This document shows positions 1-9,502 of a stretch of DNA of 64,000 nucleotides, one piece after another. The notes below the pieces were generated by a model. That model ran no database searches. It was not told the DNA's origin and saw only the letters and a program-made list of their open reading frames with translations. This stretch comes from Corynebacterium sp. sy039 (GTDB taxonomy: Bacteria > Actinomycetota > Actinomycetes > Mycobacteriales > Mycobacteriaceae). Numbering within the stretch: the stretch's first letter is position 1; each line of letters begins with the position of its first letter. The position numbers were made by a program, and so were the translations under genes. The DNA lies in contig NZ_CP042325.1 in the NCBI RefSeq assembly GCF_007904105.1, positions 868,001 through 932,000 of the forward strand, in the 5' to 3' direction.

Positions 1-75
1 GGCTTCTTGCGCGACCCGTGGTTTTTTCTTAGAGTTTTTGGGCAACCCGATAGGGGACTTATCCATAGTATTCAT
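1..75 (-). CDS. Partial CDS, N-terminus only, runs off the left edge
   Basis: An ATG at 75..73 on the minus strand opens a frame that stays open for 25 codons to the window edge; it begins MNTMDKSPIGLPKN and becomes Lys/Arg-rich (KKKPR). By position upstream of pfkA in corynebacteria it could be the start of a siderophore-interacting-type protein, but this is a guess from gene order. Too little is visible to assign a function. Confidence 0.4.
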   Translation of the reverse strand, partial: MNTMDKSPIGLPKNSKKKPRVAQEA

Positions 76-120
76 GTGCGATAGGAAGTGTGAGAAATAG
101 AGTTAAGAACAAGAGAGCTA

Positions 121-450
121 CTAGCGAGCATCAGAAAGGAAATGGGCAGCACCAGCACTGAGTGCTGTAACGCTCAGTACTGATGGCCACGGTCCGATCT
201 TTTTAGCCAAAGGATGTGAAAGTCCAAAGCCAGCAGTATAAATGCCAAGTAACGCAGCAGTAGTAGCAGGGTTTGTTTTCTTTAACCAACTCCGTGCTGC
301 CCAGCCACCTGCGCCGAGGAGAATTGCACCACCTAGTGGGCGGATTCCTGTTTCTTTAGCGCTTACCCAGCCCCCAATAAGCCCGAGACTGGTGACTAGT
401 GCGGTATTGACATCTTGAGGTTTTTTCATCGCAAACAAAGTGGAACTCAT
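121..450 (-). CDS. Small conserved-type membrane protein, unknown function
   Basis: 109 residues with about three hydrophobic stretches (roughly 17-30, 40-52 and 63-105) separated by short basic turns, so probably an integral membrane protein. It lies between the partial minus-strand gene at the left edge and divergently transcribed pfkA. I recognise no catalytic motif. Corynebacteria commonly have a small membrane protein gene at this place next to pfkA, which supports it being real. The initiation codon is ATG at 450..448. Confidence 0.6.
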   Translation of the reverse strand: MSSTLFAMKKPQDVNTALVTSLGLIGGWVSAKETGIRPLGGAILLGAGGWAARSWLKKTNPATTAALLGIYTAGFGLSHPLAKKIGPWPSVLSVTALSAGAAHFLSDAR

Positions 451-575
451 AAGTAGTGATCGTAGTCTGTTGTGTAGGGCAATATCTAGTGTGAAAGCAT
501 AAAAAGTGCATACTACTTATGTCCTTTGTTGTGCTGTCAAGCATAAAATGATCTAAAAGATTACACTTGATGTCT

Positions 576-1604
576 ATGCGACTGGCAACTTTAACCTCAG
601 GTGGCGATTGTCCTGGCCTTAATGCTGTAATCCGTGGAATTGTACGTACGTGCTCTGAGTATGGTTCTACTGTGGTTGGTTATCAGGATGGTTGGGTTGG
701 GCTTATGGAAGATAAGCGAGTGCAACTCTATGATGACGAACATATTGATCGTATTCTCTTGCGTGGTGGAACTATTCTTGGTACCGGTCGTGTGCATCCG
801 GATACGTTCAAGGCTGGGTTGGAGCAAATTAAGGCTAATTTGGCAGATGCTGAGATAGATGCGTTGATTCCCATCGGTGGAGAGGGAACGCTCAAAGGTG
901 CTCAATGGCTTTCGGACAATGGTATTCCGGTGGTTGGGGTGCCAAAGACTATCGATAACGATGTCAATGGTACTGACTATACTTTTGGTTTTGATACTGC
1001 TGTCAGCGTTGCTACTGATGCTATTGATCGTTTGCACACTACTGCAGAGTCACATAATCGTGTCATGATTGTTGAGGTCATGGGGCGTCATGTGGGTTGG
1101 ATTGCGCTCCATGCTGGGATGGCAGGAGGTGCTCATTATATTGTTATTCCTGAGCAGCCTTTTGATATTGCTGAGATTTGTAAGAAGATGCAGCGTCGAT
1201 TCCAAATGGGGGAGAAGTATGGCATTATCGTCGTAGCTGAGGGGGCATTGCCAAAAGAAGGCACTATGGATTTTTCTGCTGGCGATGTGGATCAATTTGG
1301 ACATCAGACCTTTAACGGTATTGGGCAAGTTATTGGTGAGGAAATCAAACGTCGTCTCGGCCATGATGTTCGTACCTCTGTATTAGGCCATATTCAACGT
1401 GGTGGTACCCCAACAGCTTATGATCGGGTGCTTGCTACGCGTTATGGTGTGCATGCTGCTCGTGCGTGTCATAACGGTGATTTTGGGAAGATGGTTGCCC
1501 TTCATGGGGAGCATATTGAGCTTATTGATCTTGAAGATGCCGTTGGTACGCTCAAGGTGGTTCCTGAGGGGCGTTATCGCACAGCGCGTGCACTTTTTGG
1601 TTGA
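576..1604 (+). CDS. pfkA: ATP-dependent 6-phosphofructokinase
   Basis: Phosphorylates fructose-6-phosphate to fructose-1,6-bisphosphate, the committed step of glycolysis, in the cytoplasm. Starting at the ATG at 576 gives 342 residues beginning [18 protein letters not shown], the nucleotide-binding GGDCPG loop. Upstream TTG (567) and ATG (570) codons are in frame but would add residues before the conserved start. Further family motifs are IGGEGTLKG, whose fourth-position Gly is the ATP-type rather than pyrophosphate-type signature, PKTIDND with the catalytic Asp, and MGRHVGW. Length is that of the actinobacterial family. It is monocistronic-looking; the next gene starts about 100 bp downstream. 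Confidence 0.96.
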   Translation: MRLATLTSGGDCPGLNAVIRGIVRTCSEYGSTVVGYQDGWVGLMEDKRVQLYDDEHIDRILLRGGTILGTGRVHPDTFKAGLEQIKANLADAEIDALIPIGGEGTLKGAQWLSDNGIPVVGVPKTIDNDVNGTDYTFGFDTAVSVATDAIDRLHTTAESHNRVMIVEVMGRHVGWIALHAGMAGGAHYIVIPEQPFDIAEICKKMQRRFQMGEKYGIIVVAEGALPKEGTMDFSAGDVDQFGHQTFNGIGQVIGEEIKRRLGHDVRTSVLGHIQRGGTPTAYDRVLATRYGVHAARACHNGDFGKMVALHGEHIELIDLEDAVGTLKVVPEGRYRTARALFG

Positions 1605-1701
1605 TGGTTTGGTTGATGGTTTTTGCGTATTGGCTAGTCCTATGCCATCATTTCATACAATGAAATTATTTGTCTCACTATAAGAGATAGTTGGGTGAAA
1701 T

Positions 1702-2697
1702 ATGGCTGAAAAAATTGATACTCCAGATATATCGAAAGAAGACGTAGCTAAAGATAAAGCAGCCTTTGTGGCAGCACTCGGTTTTCCTATCTTGGTTATC
1801 ATTGGCGGTTTTATCGGTTTAGCAGGCGCAGAGTCGATGGCGTCTTTTTCTAGCTGGGTTTCTCCGCTGCTGGGCATCGTCATGTTCGGAATGGGGCTGA
1901 CACTGCGCCCGGTAGATTTTGTACTCGTCGCTCGTCGACCAATCCCAGTGCTCATTGGCGTGGTGGCGCAGTACCTCATCATGCCACTGACAGCTGTACT
2001 TATTGTGTGGCTGTTGCATTTGCCAAGCGCAATCGCCGTTGGCGTTGTGCTTGTGGGGTGTTCACCAGGTGGAACAAGCTCCAATGTAGTGAGTTATCTT
2101 TGCCGTGGTGATGTAGCTCTTTCAGTGACAATTACAAGCATTTCGACGCTACTCTCACCGATTTTGACACCTATGCTAACTTTGTGGCTCGCTGGTTCTT
2201 ATTTGGCAGTCGCTGCCGACGCAATGGCAATTTCTATTGTCAAAGCAGTGCTATTACCTGTTCTTTTGGGTTTGGTAGTGCGGCTTATTCTGCCCAAGTT
2301 AGTAGAAAAAATTACAGTGGTTTTGCCGTGGATTTCAGTATTAGCTATTTCCATGATTGTGGCAATCGTCGTGGGCAATAGCAAAGAAAAAATTCTTTCC
2401 GCAGGGCTTATCGTGTTCATTGCTGTTGTTGCGCACAATCTGATTGGTTATCTTCTGGGCTATGTTGCTGGCAGAATTACCCGACAATCACCTGTTGTTG
2501 CTCGTACGTTGTCGGTAGAGGTGGGAATGCAGAACTCCGGCTTAGCAGCTAGTTTGGCAACGCAGTATTTTGAGCCATTATCTGCGCTACCTGCTGCAGT
2601 CTTTTCTGTATGGCATAACCTTTCTGGTGCGATGCTTGCTGCTTTGTGGCGTTGGCGTGATCGTCGTGTGCAGAACAAGGAAAGCATAGTAGTATAG
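1702..2697 (+). CDS. Bile acid:sodium symporter (BASS) family transporter
   Basis: 331-residue integral membrane protein with about nine to ten hydrophobic segments. A soluble N-terminus of about 27 residues is followed by segments from about 28 to 320. The stretch [19 protein letters not shown] and the late [14 protein letters not shown] segment are hallmarks of the BASS/SBF fold, where conserved polar residues line the sodium and substrate sites. The substrate is not predictable; bacterial members move organic acids such as pantoate or bile acids. It is followed after 5 bp by gatB and is probably cotranscribed. In C. glutamicum a similar transporter gene also precedes gatB, as I remember it. 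Confidence 0.88.
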   Translation: MAEKIDTPDISKEDVAKDKAAFVAALGFPILVIIGGFIGLAGAESMASFSSWVSPLLGIVMFGMGLTLRPVDFVLVARRPIPVLIGVVAQYLIMPLTAVLIVWLLHLPSAIAVGVVLVGCSPGGTSSNVVSYLCRGDVALSVTITSISTLLSPILTPMLTLWLAGSYLAVAADAMAISIVKAVLLPVLLGLVVRLILPKLVEKITVVLPWISVLAISMIVAIVVGNSKEKILSAGLIVFIAVVAHNLIGYLLGYVAGRITRQSPVVARTLSVEVGMQNSGLAASLATQYFEPLSALPAAVFSVWHNLSGAMLAALWRWRDRRVQNKESIVV

Positions 2698-2702
2698 GCA
2701 GA

Positions 2703-4208
2703 ATGACAAGCGCACTATATGACGTAATGGATTTCGATGAGGTTTTAGAGCACTATGAACCCGTGATGGGCTTGGAAGTGCACGTTGAGTTGGCTACTGA
2801 GACAAAAATGTTTTCAGCGCCTTCGGCACATTTTGGTGCGGAGCCTAATAGTAACGTCGATCCAGTTTCTCTAGGACTTCCTGGTGCATTACCTGTCGTA
2901 AATGCGAAAGGTGTGGAGTGGGCAATCAAAATTGGTCTTGCGCTTAATTGCTCTATTGCACCATCTTCGCGTTTTGCGAGGAAAAACTATTTCTATCCTG
3001 ATCAGCCCAAAAATTATCAGATCTCCCAGTATGATGAGCCTATTGCTTACGACGGCTACCTCGATGTGGTGTTAGATGATGGTACCCCGTGGCGGGTGGA
3101 AATCGAACGCGCGCATATGGAAGAAGACACAGGTAAGCTGACCCATTTGGGTGGGGCTGATGGTCGTATTCATGGCGCTACTGCATCATTAGTTGATTGC
3201 AATCGTGCTGGTATTCCACTTATTGAGATCGTTACAAAACCTATTGTCGGTGCAGGCGAACGCGCCCCAGAGGTGGCTCGCGCCTATGTTTCTGCTTTGC
3301 GTGATCTTGTAAAAGCATTGGGAGTTTCTGATGCTCGTATGGATCAGGGGTCGATGCGTGTGGATTCTAACGTGTCATTGCGTCCTATTGGTCAACAAGA
3401 ATTTGGTACTCGTACTGAGACAAAGAATATCAACTCCTTAAAGTCTGTTGAGCAGGCTGTTCGTTATGAGATGCAGCGCCAAGCACAGGTGTTGCAAGAC
3501 GGTGGTGTTATTGAGCAAGAAACACGCCATTATCAAGAATCAGATGGTTCTACTTCTAAAGGTCGTCCTAAAGAGACTGCTGAGGATTATCGTTATTTTA
3601 ATGATCCAGATTTGCCACCAGTGCTTGCTCCTGAACAGTGGGTGGAGGAGATTCGTGCTTCTTTGCCAGAGCTACCGTGGGTGCGGCGGGCACGTATTCA
3701 AGCTGAGTGGGGTCTTAAAGATGAAGAAATGCGTGATCTTGTTAATGCAGGCGCATTAGAGCTCATCATCGAAACTGTGGAACACGGTGCTGCACCGGCA
3801 GAAGCACGTTCTTGGTGGGTGGCGTATTTGGCGCAAAAGGCTAATGAAAACGAGGTTGAGCTTGCGGAGCTAAAGATCACCCCAGCGCAAGTGGCAACTG
3901 TTGTTTCTTTGGTGAAAGAAGGAAAACTAACAAATAAATTAGCTCGTCAAGCTATTGATGGTGTTCTTGCTGGTGAAGGTGATGTTGCTGAGGTCGTGGC
4001 TGCTCGTGGTCTAGAAGTGGTGCGTGATGATTCTGCGATTGAGCAGGCAGTAGATGAGGCTTTAGCAGCTAATCCAGATATTGTGGAAAAGTACCGTGCT
4101 GGCAATAAGAAAGTTACTGGCGCTATTGTCGGCGCAGTGATGAAAGCTACACGTGGTAAAGCAGATCCAGCCCAGGTGAATAAGCTCATTGCACAAAAAC
4201 TAGGCTAA
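2703..4208 (+). CDS. gatB: Asp-tRNA(Asn)/Glu-tRNA(Gln) amidotransferase subunit B
   Basis: Subunit of the GatCAB complex that converts misacylated Glu-tRNA(Gln) (and Asp-tRNA(Asn)) to the correct amide form, using ammonia made by GatA. 501 residues. The N-terminal kinase-like domain opens with [17 protein letters not shown] and contains the metal and phosphate-binding region [18 protein letters not shown]. The C-terminal helical and YqeY-like tail (about 340-501) binds tRNA and ends with [13 protein letters not shown]. gatA and gatC are not in this window, which matches the usual corynebacterial arrangement where they lie some genes away on the far side of pfkA. A hairpin terminator follows immediately. 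Confidence 0.97.
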   Translation: MTSALYDVMDFDEVLEHYEPVMGLEVHVELATETKMFSAPSAHFGAEPNSNVDPVSLGLPGALPVVNAKGVEWAIKIGLALNCSIAPSSRFARKNYFYPDQPKNYQISQYDEPIAYDGYLDVVLDDGTPWRVEIERAHMEEDTGKLTHLGGADGRIHGATASLVDCNRAGIPLIEIVTKPIVGAGERAPEVARAYVSALRDLVKALGVSDARMDQGSMRVDSNVSLRPIGQQEFGTRTETKNINSLKSVEQAVRYEMQRQAQVLQDGGVIEQETRHYQESDGSTSKGRPKETAEDYRYFNDPDLPPVLAPEQWVEEIRASLPELPWVRRARIQAEWGLKDEEMRDLVNAGALELIIETVEHGAAPAEARSWWVAYLAQKANENEVELAELKITPAQVATVVSLVKEGKLTNKLARQAIDGVLAGEGDVAEVVAARGLEVVRDDSAIEQAVDEALAANPDIVEKYRAGNKKVTGAIVGAVMKATRGKADPAQVNKLIAQKLG

Positions 4209-4217
4209 GCCGGTACT

Positions 4218-4264
4218 AAAAAGCACTGCAATAGAGCGTATATAGTTCTACTGCAGTGCTTTTA
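4218..4264 (+). terminator. Rho-independent terminator after gatB
   Basis: Perfect 12-bp inverted repeat AAAAGCACTGCA / TGCAGTGCTTTT (4219-4230 and 4252-4263) with a 21-nt loop, starting 10 bp after the gatB stop. The A-run and T-run on either side could let it act in both directions. Confidence 0.85.
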
Positions 4265-4353
4265 TTGCTTTTCGTGGCACTATCTCGGCCAGTATTACAA
4301 TGTGGTTACATTAGGGCTTATCTTTAGGGATCGAGGATCGCAGTGGGGTAGAG

Positions 4354-4385
4354 TGTCACACTGTTAGTTTGGCATCAGTGTGACA
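4354..4385. promoter_or_regulatory. Inverted repeat upstream of the YkvI-like gene, possible operator
   Basis: A perfect 10-bp inverted repeat TGTCACACTG (4354-4363) and CAGTGTGACA (4376-4385) with a 12-nt spacer lies about 50 bp before the start of the next gene. A further GTGACAG repeat follows at about 4388. It has no T-run, so it is more likely a protein-binding site than a terminator. The regulator is unknown. Confidence 0.45.
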
Positions 4386-4431
4386 GCGTGACAGTGCGTG
4401 TGGCATTGCTGCAGAAAATAAAAGATTAGGT

Positions 4432-5760
4432 TTGGTTTTGTCTATTTCTCGATCCTTTGCGATATCTCTGTCTTTTGTCGGTTTGCTTGTGGGGGCTGGT
4501 TTTGCATCCGGACAAGAGACAATTCAATACTTTGTTTCCTTTGGAGTAGGTGGCATATGGGGTGTGCTGCTGGCAAGTTTTATTATGACGTTAGCTGGTA
4601 CTGTGTTTCTCCAGTTAGGAAGTTATTTTCAAGCTAATGAACACAATGCTGTGTTTTCTAGCGTTGCACATCCTGTGGTGGCAAAAATTCTGGATTACGC
4701 AGTAATCTTCACGCTCTTTTGTATTGGCTTTGTCATGCTTGCTGGCGCAGGCTCTAATCTTAACCAGCAATTTGGGCTTGCACCGTGGATTGGTTCTCTC
4801 ATCATGCTCATCTTGGTCATGGTGGTTGGGATGTTCGATGTGGATAAAGTCAGTGCCGTCATTGGTATGCTCACACCATTGATAGTGGTAGCAGTGCTAT
4901 TTGTGGGTGCATATTCCCTTATGCATTTACCAGATAGTTTTTCTGAGGTCACTCATGCGGCTGAGCAGGTGGCGTCTCCGTTGCCTAATTGGTGGATCTC
5001 GGCGCTGAATTATTCTGGATTGGCGCTTATTCTTGCAGTATCAATGAGCCTTGTTATTGGTGGAGACAACTTGAATCCGCGTGAAGCCGGTATAGGTGGT
5101 CTCATCGGTGGCGCCATGTATTCGGTGATGATGGCAATTGCCTTTTTCTCTTTGTTGGTCAATATCACTGCTATTTCCGATAGCGATATGCCAATGCTGG
5201 CCATTGTTGATTCTGTGCATCCTATCCTAGGCATCATCATGGCTATTATCGTGTACCTGATGATTTTTAATACTGCCATCGGTATGTTTTATGCATTAGG
5301 TAAGCGTCTATCTGCACGACGACCACAGAATTATCGCCTTATCTTTATCCTTGGCTGCTTGGTGGGCTATGCCATTAGTTTCGTTGGCTTTAAGACCCTG
5401 ATGCAGTATGTGTATCCGATTTTGGGTTATATGGGAATTGCCACTGTGGTTGTTCTGGTCATTGCTTGGCTTAAAGCAATGAGCAGTATTAACGATGAGG
5501 CACAACGTCGAGAGCGTTTGCGTGCTTTATTGCATTTACGCTTGCACCCGGATAAGCGCTATACCAAAGAAAATAATGCGGAATTAGGTGAGATACTTGA
5601 TGACTCAAATTTGGAGAATGCTGAGCTAGAACAGCTTTACGACGCTGCTCTAACCGAGGTGTCGCAGAACTTGGACGATAATGATGAGGTGGATTTTACT
5701 CTCGACGAATTCGATCCAGAGCAATTTCCACCACCAACTGAGTCGAAGCCTAAGGCATGA
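4432..5760 (+). CDS. YkvI-like membrane protein (APC-superfamily transporter)
   Basis: 442 residues: ten to eleven hydrophobic segments in the first 345 residues, then an acidic soluble tail of about 95 residues rich in Asp and Glu. The opening FVGLLVGAGFASGQETIQYF, with its GAGFASGQE motif, is typical of the YkvI family, membrane proteins related to the branched-chain and germinant-receptor APC transporters; substrate unknown. TTG codons at 4432 and 4438 are both possible starts, since AGATTAGG at about 4423-4430 could serve either. The gene is convergent with lysE, only 12 bp away, with no obvious terminator between. The acidic C-terminal tail may be a regulatory or interaction region. Confidence 0.8.
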   Translation: MVLSISRSFAISLSFVGLLVGAGFASGQETIQYFVSFGVGGIWGVLLASFIMTLAGTVFLQLGSYFQANEHNAVFSSVAHPVVAKILDYAVIFTLFCIGFVMLAGAGSNLNQQFGLAPWIGSLIMLILVMVVGMFDVDKVSAVIGMLTPLIVVAVLFVGAYSLMHLPDSFSEVTHAAEQVASPLPNWWISALNYSGLALILAVSMSLVIGGDNLNPREAGIGGLIGGAMYSVMMAIAFFSLLVNITAISDSDMPMLAIVDSVHPILGIIMAIIVYLMIFNTAIGMFYALGKRLSARRPQNYRLIFILGCLVGYAISFVGFKTLMQYVYPILGYMGIATVVVLVIAWLKAMSSINDEAQRRERLRALLHLRLHPDKRYTKENNAELGEILDDSNLENAELEQLYDAALTEVSQNLDDNDEVDFTLDEFDPEQFPPPTESKPKA

Positions 5761-5772
5761 TAGCGCGTGGCA

Positions 5773-6477
5773 TTAGTGCAGAATAAGGCGTATGCACATG
5801 GACAACATGATGCAGCCGATTGCGAAGTTGATTATTTTCCATGCTGTAGGTTTGGCAAGAACAGAGGAGAATTTGATAGCGCCAAATCCGAGTAATGGGA
5901 ACCACATGAGACTTGCCACTAATGCGCCAGTCGCAAAGATCCAGCGTCCTTCAGGACCATGTTGATTGGCGATACCACCGAGCATGACCAAGGTATCGAC
6001 ATACGCAACAGGATTGAGATAGGTAAAAGCCAGGGCTGCGAGCACAGGTTTGACCCATGTTTTTTGCTGTGTGCGCTGAGGACGGGTCTTAGTAGCAACA
6101 TTGCCTGAGCCTGCGGGGATTGCAGCGTAATCCTCGGTTTTGGTATTTGTGTAATCTGCGTTGTCCTCAGCGGAACTAGAAATAGTGAGTGCTTGGTCAT
6201 TTTTCCATGCATCGCGGAAGCAACTATAGCTAAACCAAGCAAGATAACACGCTCCGAGCCATTTAAGGACAGTCATCATCACAGGAGCTTTGTTAATCAG
6301 AACACCGACACCTGCGGTACCACTGAAAATAAGTAGCACGTCGCTCAGCATACAGACGATAAGGATGGCAACTACGCCTTCACGTTTAATACCTTGCTTA
6401 ATGATCAGAGCGTTTTGTGGACCAATAGCAACGATGAGGGAAAGGCCGAGGAGGAAACCTGATAGTGCGATGCTCAT
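5773..6477 (-). CDS. lysE: L-lysine/L-arginine exporter, LysE family
   Basis: Exports basic amino acids, which protects the cell when peptides raise the internal lysine or arginine pool. 234 residues, with five to six membrane segments. The N-terminus LSLIVAIGPQNALIIKQGIKREG carries the LysE family signature IGPQN...KQG. A hydrophilic loop at about 95-140 separates the two halves, as in C. glutamicum LysE. The late segments are LAALAFTYLNPVAYVDTLV and the FATGAL region. It is divergent from lysG with a 70-bp gap, the classic arrangement in which LysG with a basic amino acid effector activates lysE. Confidence 0.93.
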   Translation of the reverse strand: MSIALSGFLLGLSLIVAIGPQNALIIKQGIKREGVVAILIVCMLSDVLLIFSGTAGVGVLINKAPVMMTVLKWLGACYLAWFSYSCFRDAWKNDQALTISSSAEDNADYTNTKTEDYAAIPAGSGNVATKTRPQRTQQKTWVKPVLAALAFTYLNPVAYVDTLVMLGGIANQHGPEGRWIFATGALVASLMWFPLLGFGAIKFSSVLAKPTAWKIINFAIGCIMLSMCIRLILH

Positions 6478-6547
6478 GGTTCATAGTCTGCATTGAATAG
6501 GGCATGAAGTAAAATGAAATATATTTAACATGGTTTAGAATAGCTTC
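6478..6547. promoter_or_regulatory. lysE-lysG divergent promoter region
   Basis: The 70-bp intergenic region is where LysG is expected to bind. On the lysG side, TAGAAT at 6536-6541 sits 6 nt before the lysG ATG with no ribosome-binding site between. This suggests that the lysG transcript is leaderless. Confidence 0.55.
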
Positions 6548-7426
6548 ATGAACCCATTGCACTTGCGTACACTCCTGGCAATTATCGACGAAGGGTCTTT
6601 TGAGCTTGCTGCTTATAAGTTGGGAATTTCGCCCTCGGCAGTCAGCCAAAGAATCAAGGCGTTAGAAAAAGCTGCTGGAAGAATTATCCTGCGCAGAACC
6701 ACGCCTGTTAGCGCTACCCAGGCAGGTGAAGTGCTCGTGCAATCTGCGCGGAGAATGGCTTTGCTGGAGGCGGAAACAAATGCTGAATTGCGAGGACATA
6801 TCAGTAAAATTCCCCTTTCTGTCGTAGTGAACGCAGACTCGCTAAGTACGTGGTTTCGCAGCGTGCTGGCACAATTAGCCTCATGGGGGCAGGTTAATCT
6901 GCATTTGCGTATTGAGGATGAAGCACATTCCTTATCGTTGTTACGCAAAGGAGATGTACTTGGGGCAGTGACGAGAGAAAGTCAACCGGTAGCGGGATGC
7001 GAAGTAATGCCTTTGGGGGTTATGCGCTATTACTCTGTGGCAAACCCTTGGCTATTGGATCGTTATACTCACGACGGTGTTGTGGATTGGATGCACATGC
7101 CAACCTTACGCTTTGGCTCTAGGGATAGTTTGCAAGATGAAGACTTTAGGAAGCGAGTGGGGAAAACTTTGCAACCTGAGCAAATATCCCAAATCCCTTC
7201 TGCTGAGGCTTTTATGGAGGCGGCTCGTGTCGGGTTGGGCTGGGCATTGTTGCCAGAGCAACAGGCCTTGGAGTTGATCGAGTCTGGTCAGGTGGTGCGA
7301 CTGGATGATCAGGTAATGACTGTGCCGCTTTATTGGCAACGATGGCGCTTGGAATCACCATCCTTAGAAAGGCTGAGTGACGCAGTGATGACTGCGGCGC
7401 AACAATTGCACCACCTCAATGATTAG
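6548..7426 (+). CDS. lysG: LysR-family activator of lysE
   Basis: 292-residue LysR-type regulator. The N-terminal winged helix-turn-helix (about 1-60) contains LAAYKLGISPSAVSQRIKAL; the effector-binding domain follows. The stretch IEDEAHSLSLLRKGDVLGAV and the C-terminal LYWQRWRLES are closely like LysG of C. glutamicum, whose co-inducers are lysine, arginine, histidine or citrulline. Divergent placement next to lysE confirms the role. The preceding -10-like hexamer is only 6 nt from the ATG. Confidence 0.93.
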   Translation: MNPLHLRTLLAIIDEGSFELAAYKLGISPSAVSQRIKALEKAAGRIILRRTTPVSATQAGEVLVQSARRMALLEAETNAELRGHISKIPLSVVVNADSLSTWFRSVLAQLASWGQVNLHLRIEDEAHSLSLLRKGDVLGAVTRESQPVAGCEVMPLGVMRYYSVANPWLLDRYTHDGVVDWMHMPTLRFGSRDSLQDEDFRKRVGKTLQPEQISQIPSAEAFMEAARVGLGWALLPEQQALELIESGQVVRLDDQVMTVPLYWQRWRLESPSLERLSDAVMTAAQQLHHLND

Positions 7427-7522
7427 AACATATGTGCTATATTTTGGTTTCGTGTCGCACGGGACTGATAGCTTTATCCGAGTCATTGTTTCTAGAGGCT
7501 AGCAGCATGAAAGGTAACGGAT

Positions 7523-8209
7523 ATGCGTCGAGTGGCTTTTCTATGCGTAGTGGGAATCATCCTTGGTGTTTGTGCTTTTAGCTGGAAACCTGGACAAGAA
7601 AAACTAGATACCACTTCAATGAGCGAACTTAATCACCAGGACGGTGTGGGGCTGGAGCAACTATATATCAGGACTGCTCCTGAGGAAATACCGCAATATG
7701 ACCGCGCATTCTTCGGGCAACGATGGAGTGATGATGTACCAGTAGAGTTTGGGCATAATGGATGCGATACTCGTAACGATATTTTGCATAGAGACTTGAC
7801 AAATGTGGTACTCAAACCCAGAACACACGATTGCGTCGTATTGAGTGGAAAATTGCATGATCCCTATTCCGCTAAGGAAATTACTTTTACTAGAGGTCAG
7901 GGGACAAGTGAACGCGTACAAATAGATCACATAGTTGCCCTAGCAGATGCCTGGTATTCCGGAGCATATATGTGGAATGAGCAACAGCGTAGAACTTTCG
8001 CTAACGACCCAGCCAATTTACTGGCAACCGCACAACAAGAAAATGAAGAAAAGAAAGCAAAGACTATCGATAAGTGGCTTCCGAGCAATAAAGATTTCCA
8101 TTGCCAATTCGCACGCGATATTGTCGCGATAAAAAACAAATATCAGCTCAGCGTCAGTGAACAAGAGCACAGGGCACTGAAAAAAGTTCTTGGGCGCTGT
8201 AGCTCATAG
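7523..8209 (+). CDS. Secreted or membrane-anchored HNH/DUF1524-type nuclease
   Basis: 228 residues. An N-terminal hydrophobic segment after MRRVAF (about 3-20) looks like an uncleaved signal or a Sec signal peptide. The mature part holds a DUF1524 / GmrSD C-terminal-like HNH domain: the VQIDHIVALADAWYSGA motif supplies the catalytic His, then NDPANLLATAQQENEEKK and KTIDKWLPSN. Such stand-alone exported members are frequent in actinobacteria and are thought to degrade extracellular DNA, but the function here is inferred. It sits alone between lysG and the DoxX-type gene. The start chosen is ATG 7523, with a weak AAAGG upstream. Confidence 0.8.
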   Translation: MRRVAFLCVVGIILGVCAFSWKPGQEKLDTTSMSELNHQDGVGLEQLYIRTAPEEIPQYDRAFFGQRWSDDVPVEFGHNGCDTRNDILHRDLTNVVLKPRTHDCVVLSGKLHDPYSAKEITFTRGQGTSERVQIDHIVALADAWYSGAYMWNEQQRRTFANDPANLLATAQQENEEKKAKTIDKWLPSNKDFHCQFARDIVAIKNKYQLSVSEQEHRALKKVLGRCSS

Positions 8210-8328
8210 ATGGGTTGTGGCAAAGCTAGCTGTGGGTGAGCGTCGAAAGCGAGCAAAAAGTGCAGAAAAGATAAGGCGCGCCGAGGATTAAAGCCATCCT
8301 GGTAAAAAACTAACCTACTCTGGTCAGT

Positions 8329-9432
8329 ATGAGCGATAATAAAACACCAGATCGTGCTAGTGACTTTGACGATATCCCTACCTACACCCCTCAACCAGCA
8401 AAACAAGAGCAGGCGGTAGTCTCGCCTTCTTCACACGCACAGCCCCTTTCTGACAATGCGAGTGATGGCGCGGAACATAATTCAGTGCATGATTCAGTTT
8501 CTGCTGCTAGTGCGCGGAATATTTATAACCGAGCAGGTAGAGCGGCTCCGCAGATGATTACGCCGCACAATGCTCGGAAACCAGTTGAGCAGGAAACTCG
8601 AGAAAGTGCGCCTGCCACAGAAGTAATGAATGCGCAAACGCAATCTAGCGTGCAGTTCCCTCAAGAGACAACTGCGCCAGTGCAACCAGAACACACTGCA
8701 GTTTTAGATCGACCACAGAGTGCTGGCCGGAATGCGCCATTGGCTTCTGATGCACCGACCTCACAATATGCAGATGAGGACTTTGCTCCTGTAGCACCGT
8801 CACCTGCTGCGCCACAGGTGGTTGCACCATCAACTACCTCTTTTGATATGCCGGAAGCGCAGGCAGAAATGACCCCTGAGAGCGCTTTCGCTGCTGCACC
8901 TCAACCAGTAACAGTTGTTGAGGATAAGCGCGGTACCATTGACTTTGGTTTATTGGTGTTGCGTCTTATTACTGCTATTTATCTAATCGCACAATCAACT
9001 CAAGTATTTTTTAACTTGGGTTCTGAGGGCGGAATAAACCAGTTGGAAGCTGATTTCTCTGCCTATACGTATGCTGATTTACTTGCAGTAGCTGTTCCTG
9101 CAGCAGAATTTGCGGCAGGAGTATTCTTATTTTTTGGATTGCTTTCCCCAGTTGCATCCGCTGTGGCGATTGTTGCAACAGGTTTTATGCTTTTGCACAC
9201 CGTGTATTTTGAGGGAATTCCTGGAGTATTTGATATTTCCGACAGTGTGTGGCTTGCCGGCATTATCTTCCTTCTTACGATTAGTCTGCAATTCACCGGT
9301 CCTGGACGAATTTCTCTCGACGTAAGCCGTAGCTGGGCAAAGCGTCCATTAGTGAGCTCATGGCTATTTGCTGTATTAGGTATTGCTGGTGCTGTCGCTT
9401 TATGGTGGTTTGGCGCTGGCGTTGGTTTCTAG
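8329..9432 (+). CDS. DoxX-like membrane protein with long disordered N-terminus
   Basis: 367 residues. Residues 1-195 are low-complexity, rich in Ala, Pro, Gln, Thr and acidic residues, and predicted to be disordered and cytoplasmic. From about 200 on there are four hydrophobic segments (for example FGLLVLRLITAIYLIAQSTQ) that match the four-helix DoxX/SURF4 fold. DoxX proteins act in thiol redox balance in mycobacteria, but the corynebacterial protein is uncharacterised as far as I know. TACTCT at 8316-8321 is 7 nt before the ATG, so the mRNA may be leaderless. It is convergent with ilvD and shares a terminator with it. Confidence 0.78.
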   Translation: MSDNKTPDRASDFDDIPTYTPQPAKQEQAVVSPSSHAQPLSDNASDGAEHNSVHDSVSAASARNIYNRAGRAAPQMITPHNARKPVEQETRESAPATEVMNAQTQSSVQFPQETTAPVQPEHTAVLDRPQSAGRNAPLASDAPTSQYADEDFAPVAPSPAAPQVVAPSTTSFDMPEAQAEMTPESAFAAAPQPVTVVEDKRGTIDFGLLVLRLITAIYLIAQSTQVFFNLGSEGGINQLEADFSAYTYADLLAVAVPAAEFAAGVFLFFGLLSPVASAVAIVATGFMLLHTVYFEGIPGVFDISDSVWLAGIIFLLTISLQFTGPGRISLDVSRSWAKRPLVSSWLFAVLGIAGAVALWWFGAGVGF

Positions 9433-9449
9433 TCCACAGTGCTAATAAC

Positions 9450-9490
9450 AAAACAGGTCTTGTCATCCTAAGAGAACAAGACCTGTTTTT
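9450..9490. terminator. Bidirectional terminator between the DoxX-type gene and ilvD
   Basis: Perfect 14-bp inverted repeat AAAACAGGTCTTGT / ACAAGACCTGTTTT (9450-9463 and 9476-9489) with a 12-nt loop, flanked by an A-run and a T-run. It serves the two convergent genes. Confidence 0.9.
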
Positions 9491-9502
9491 GTGTTATCAG
9501 TG

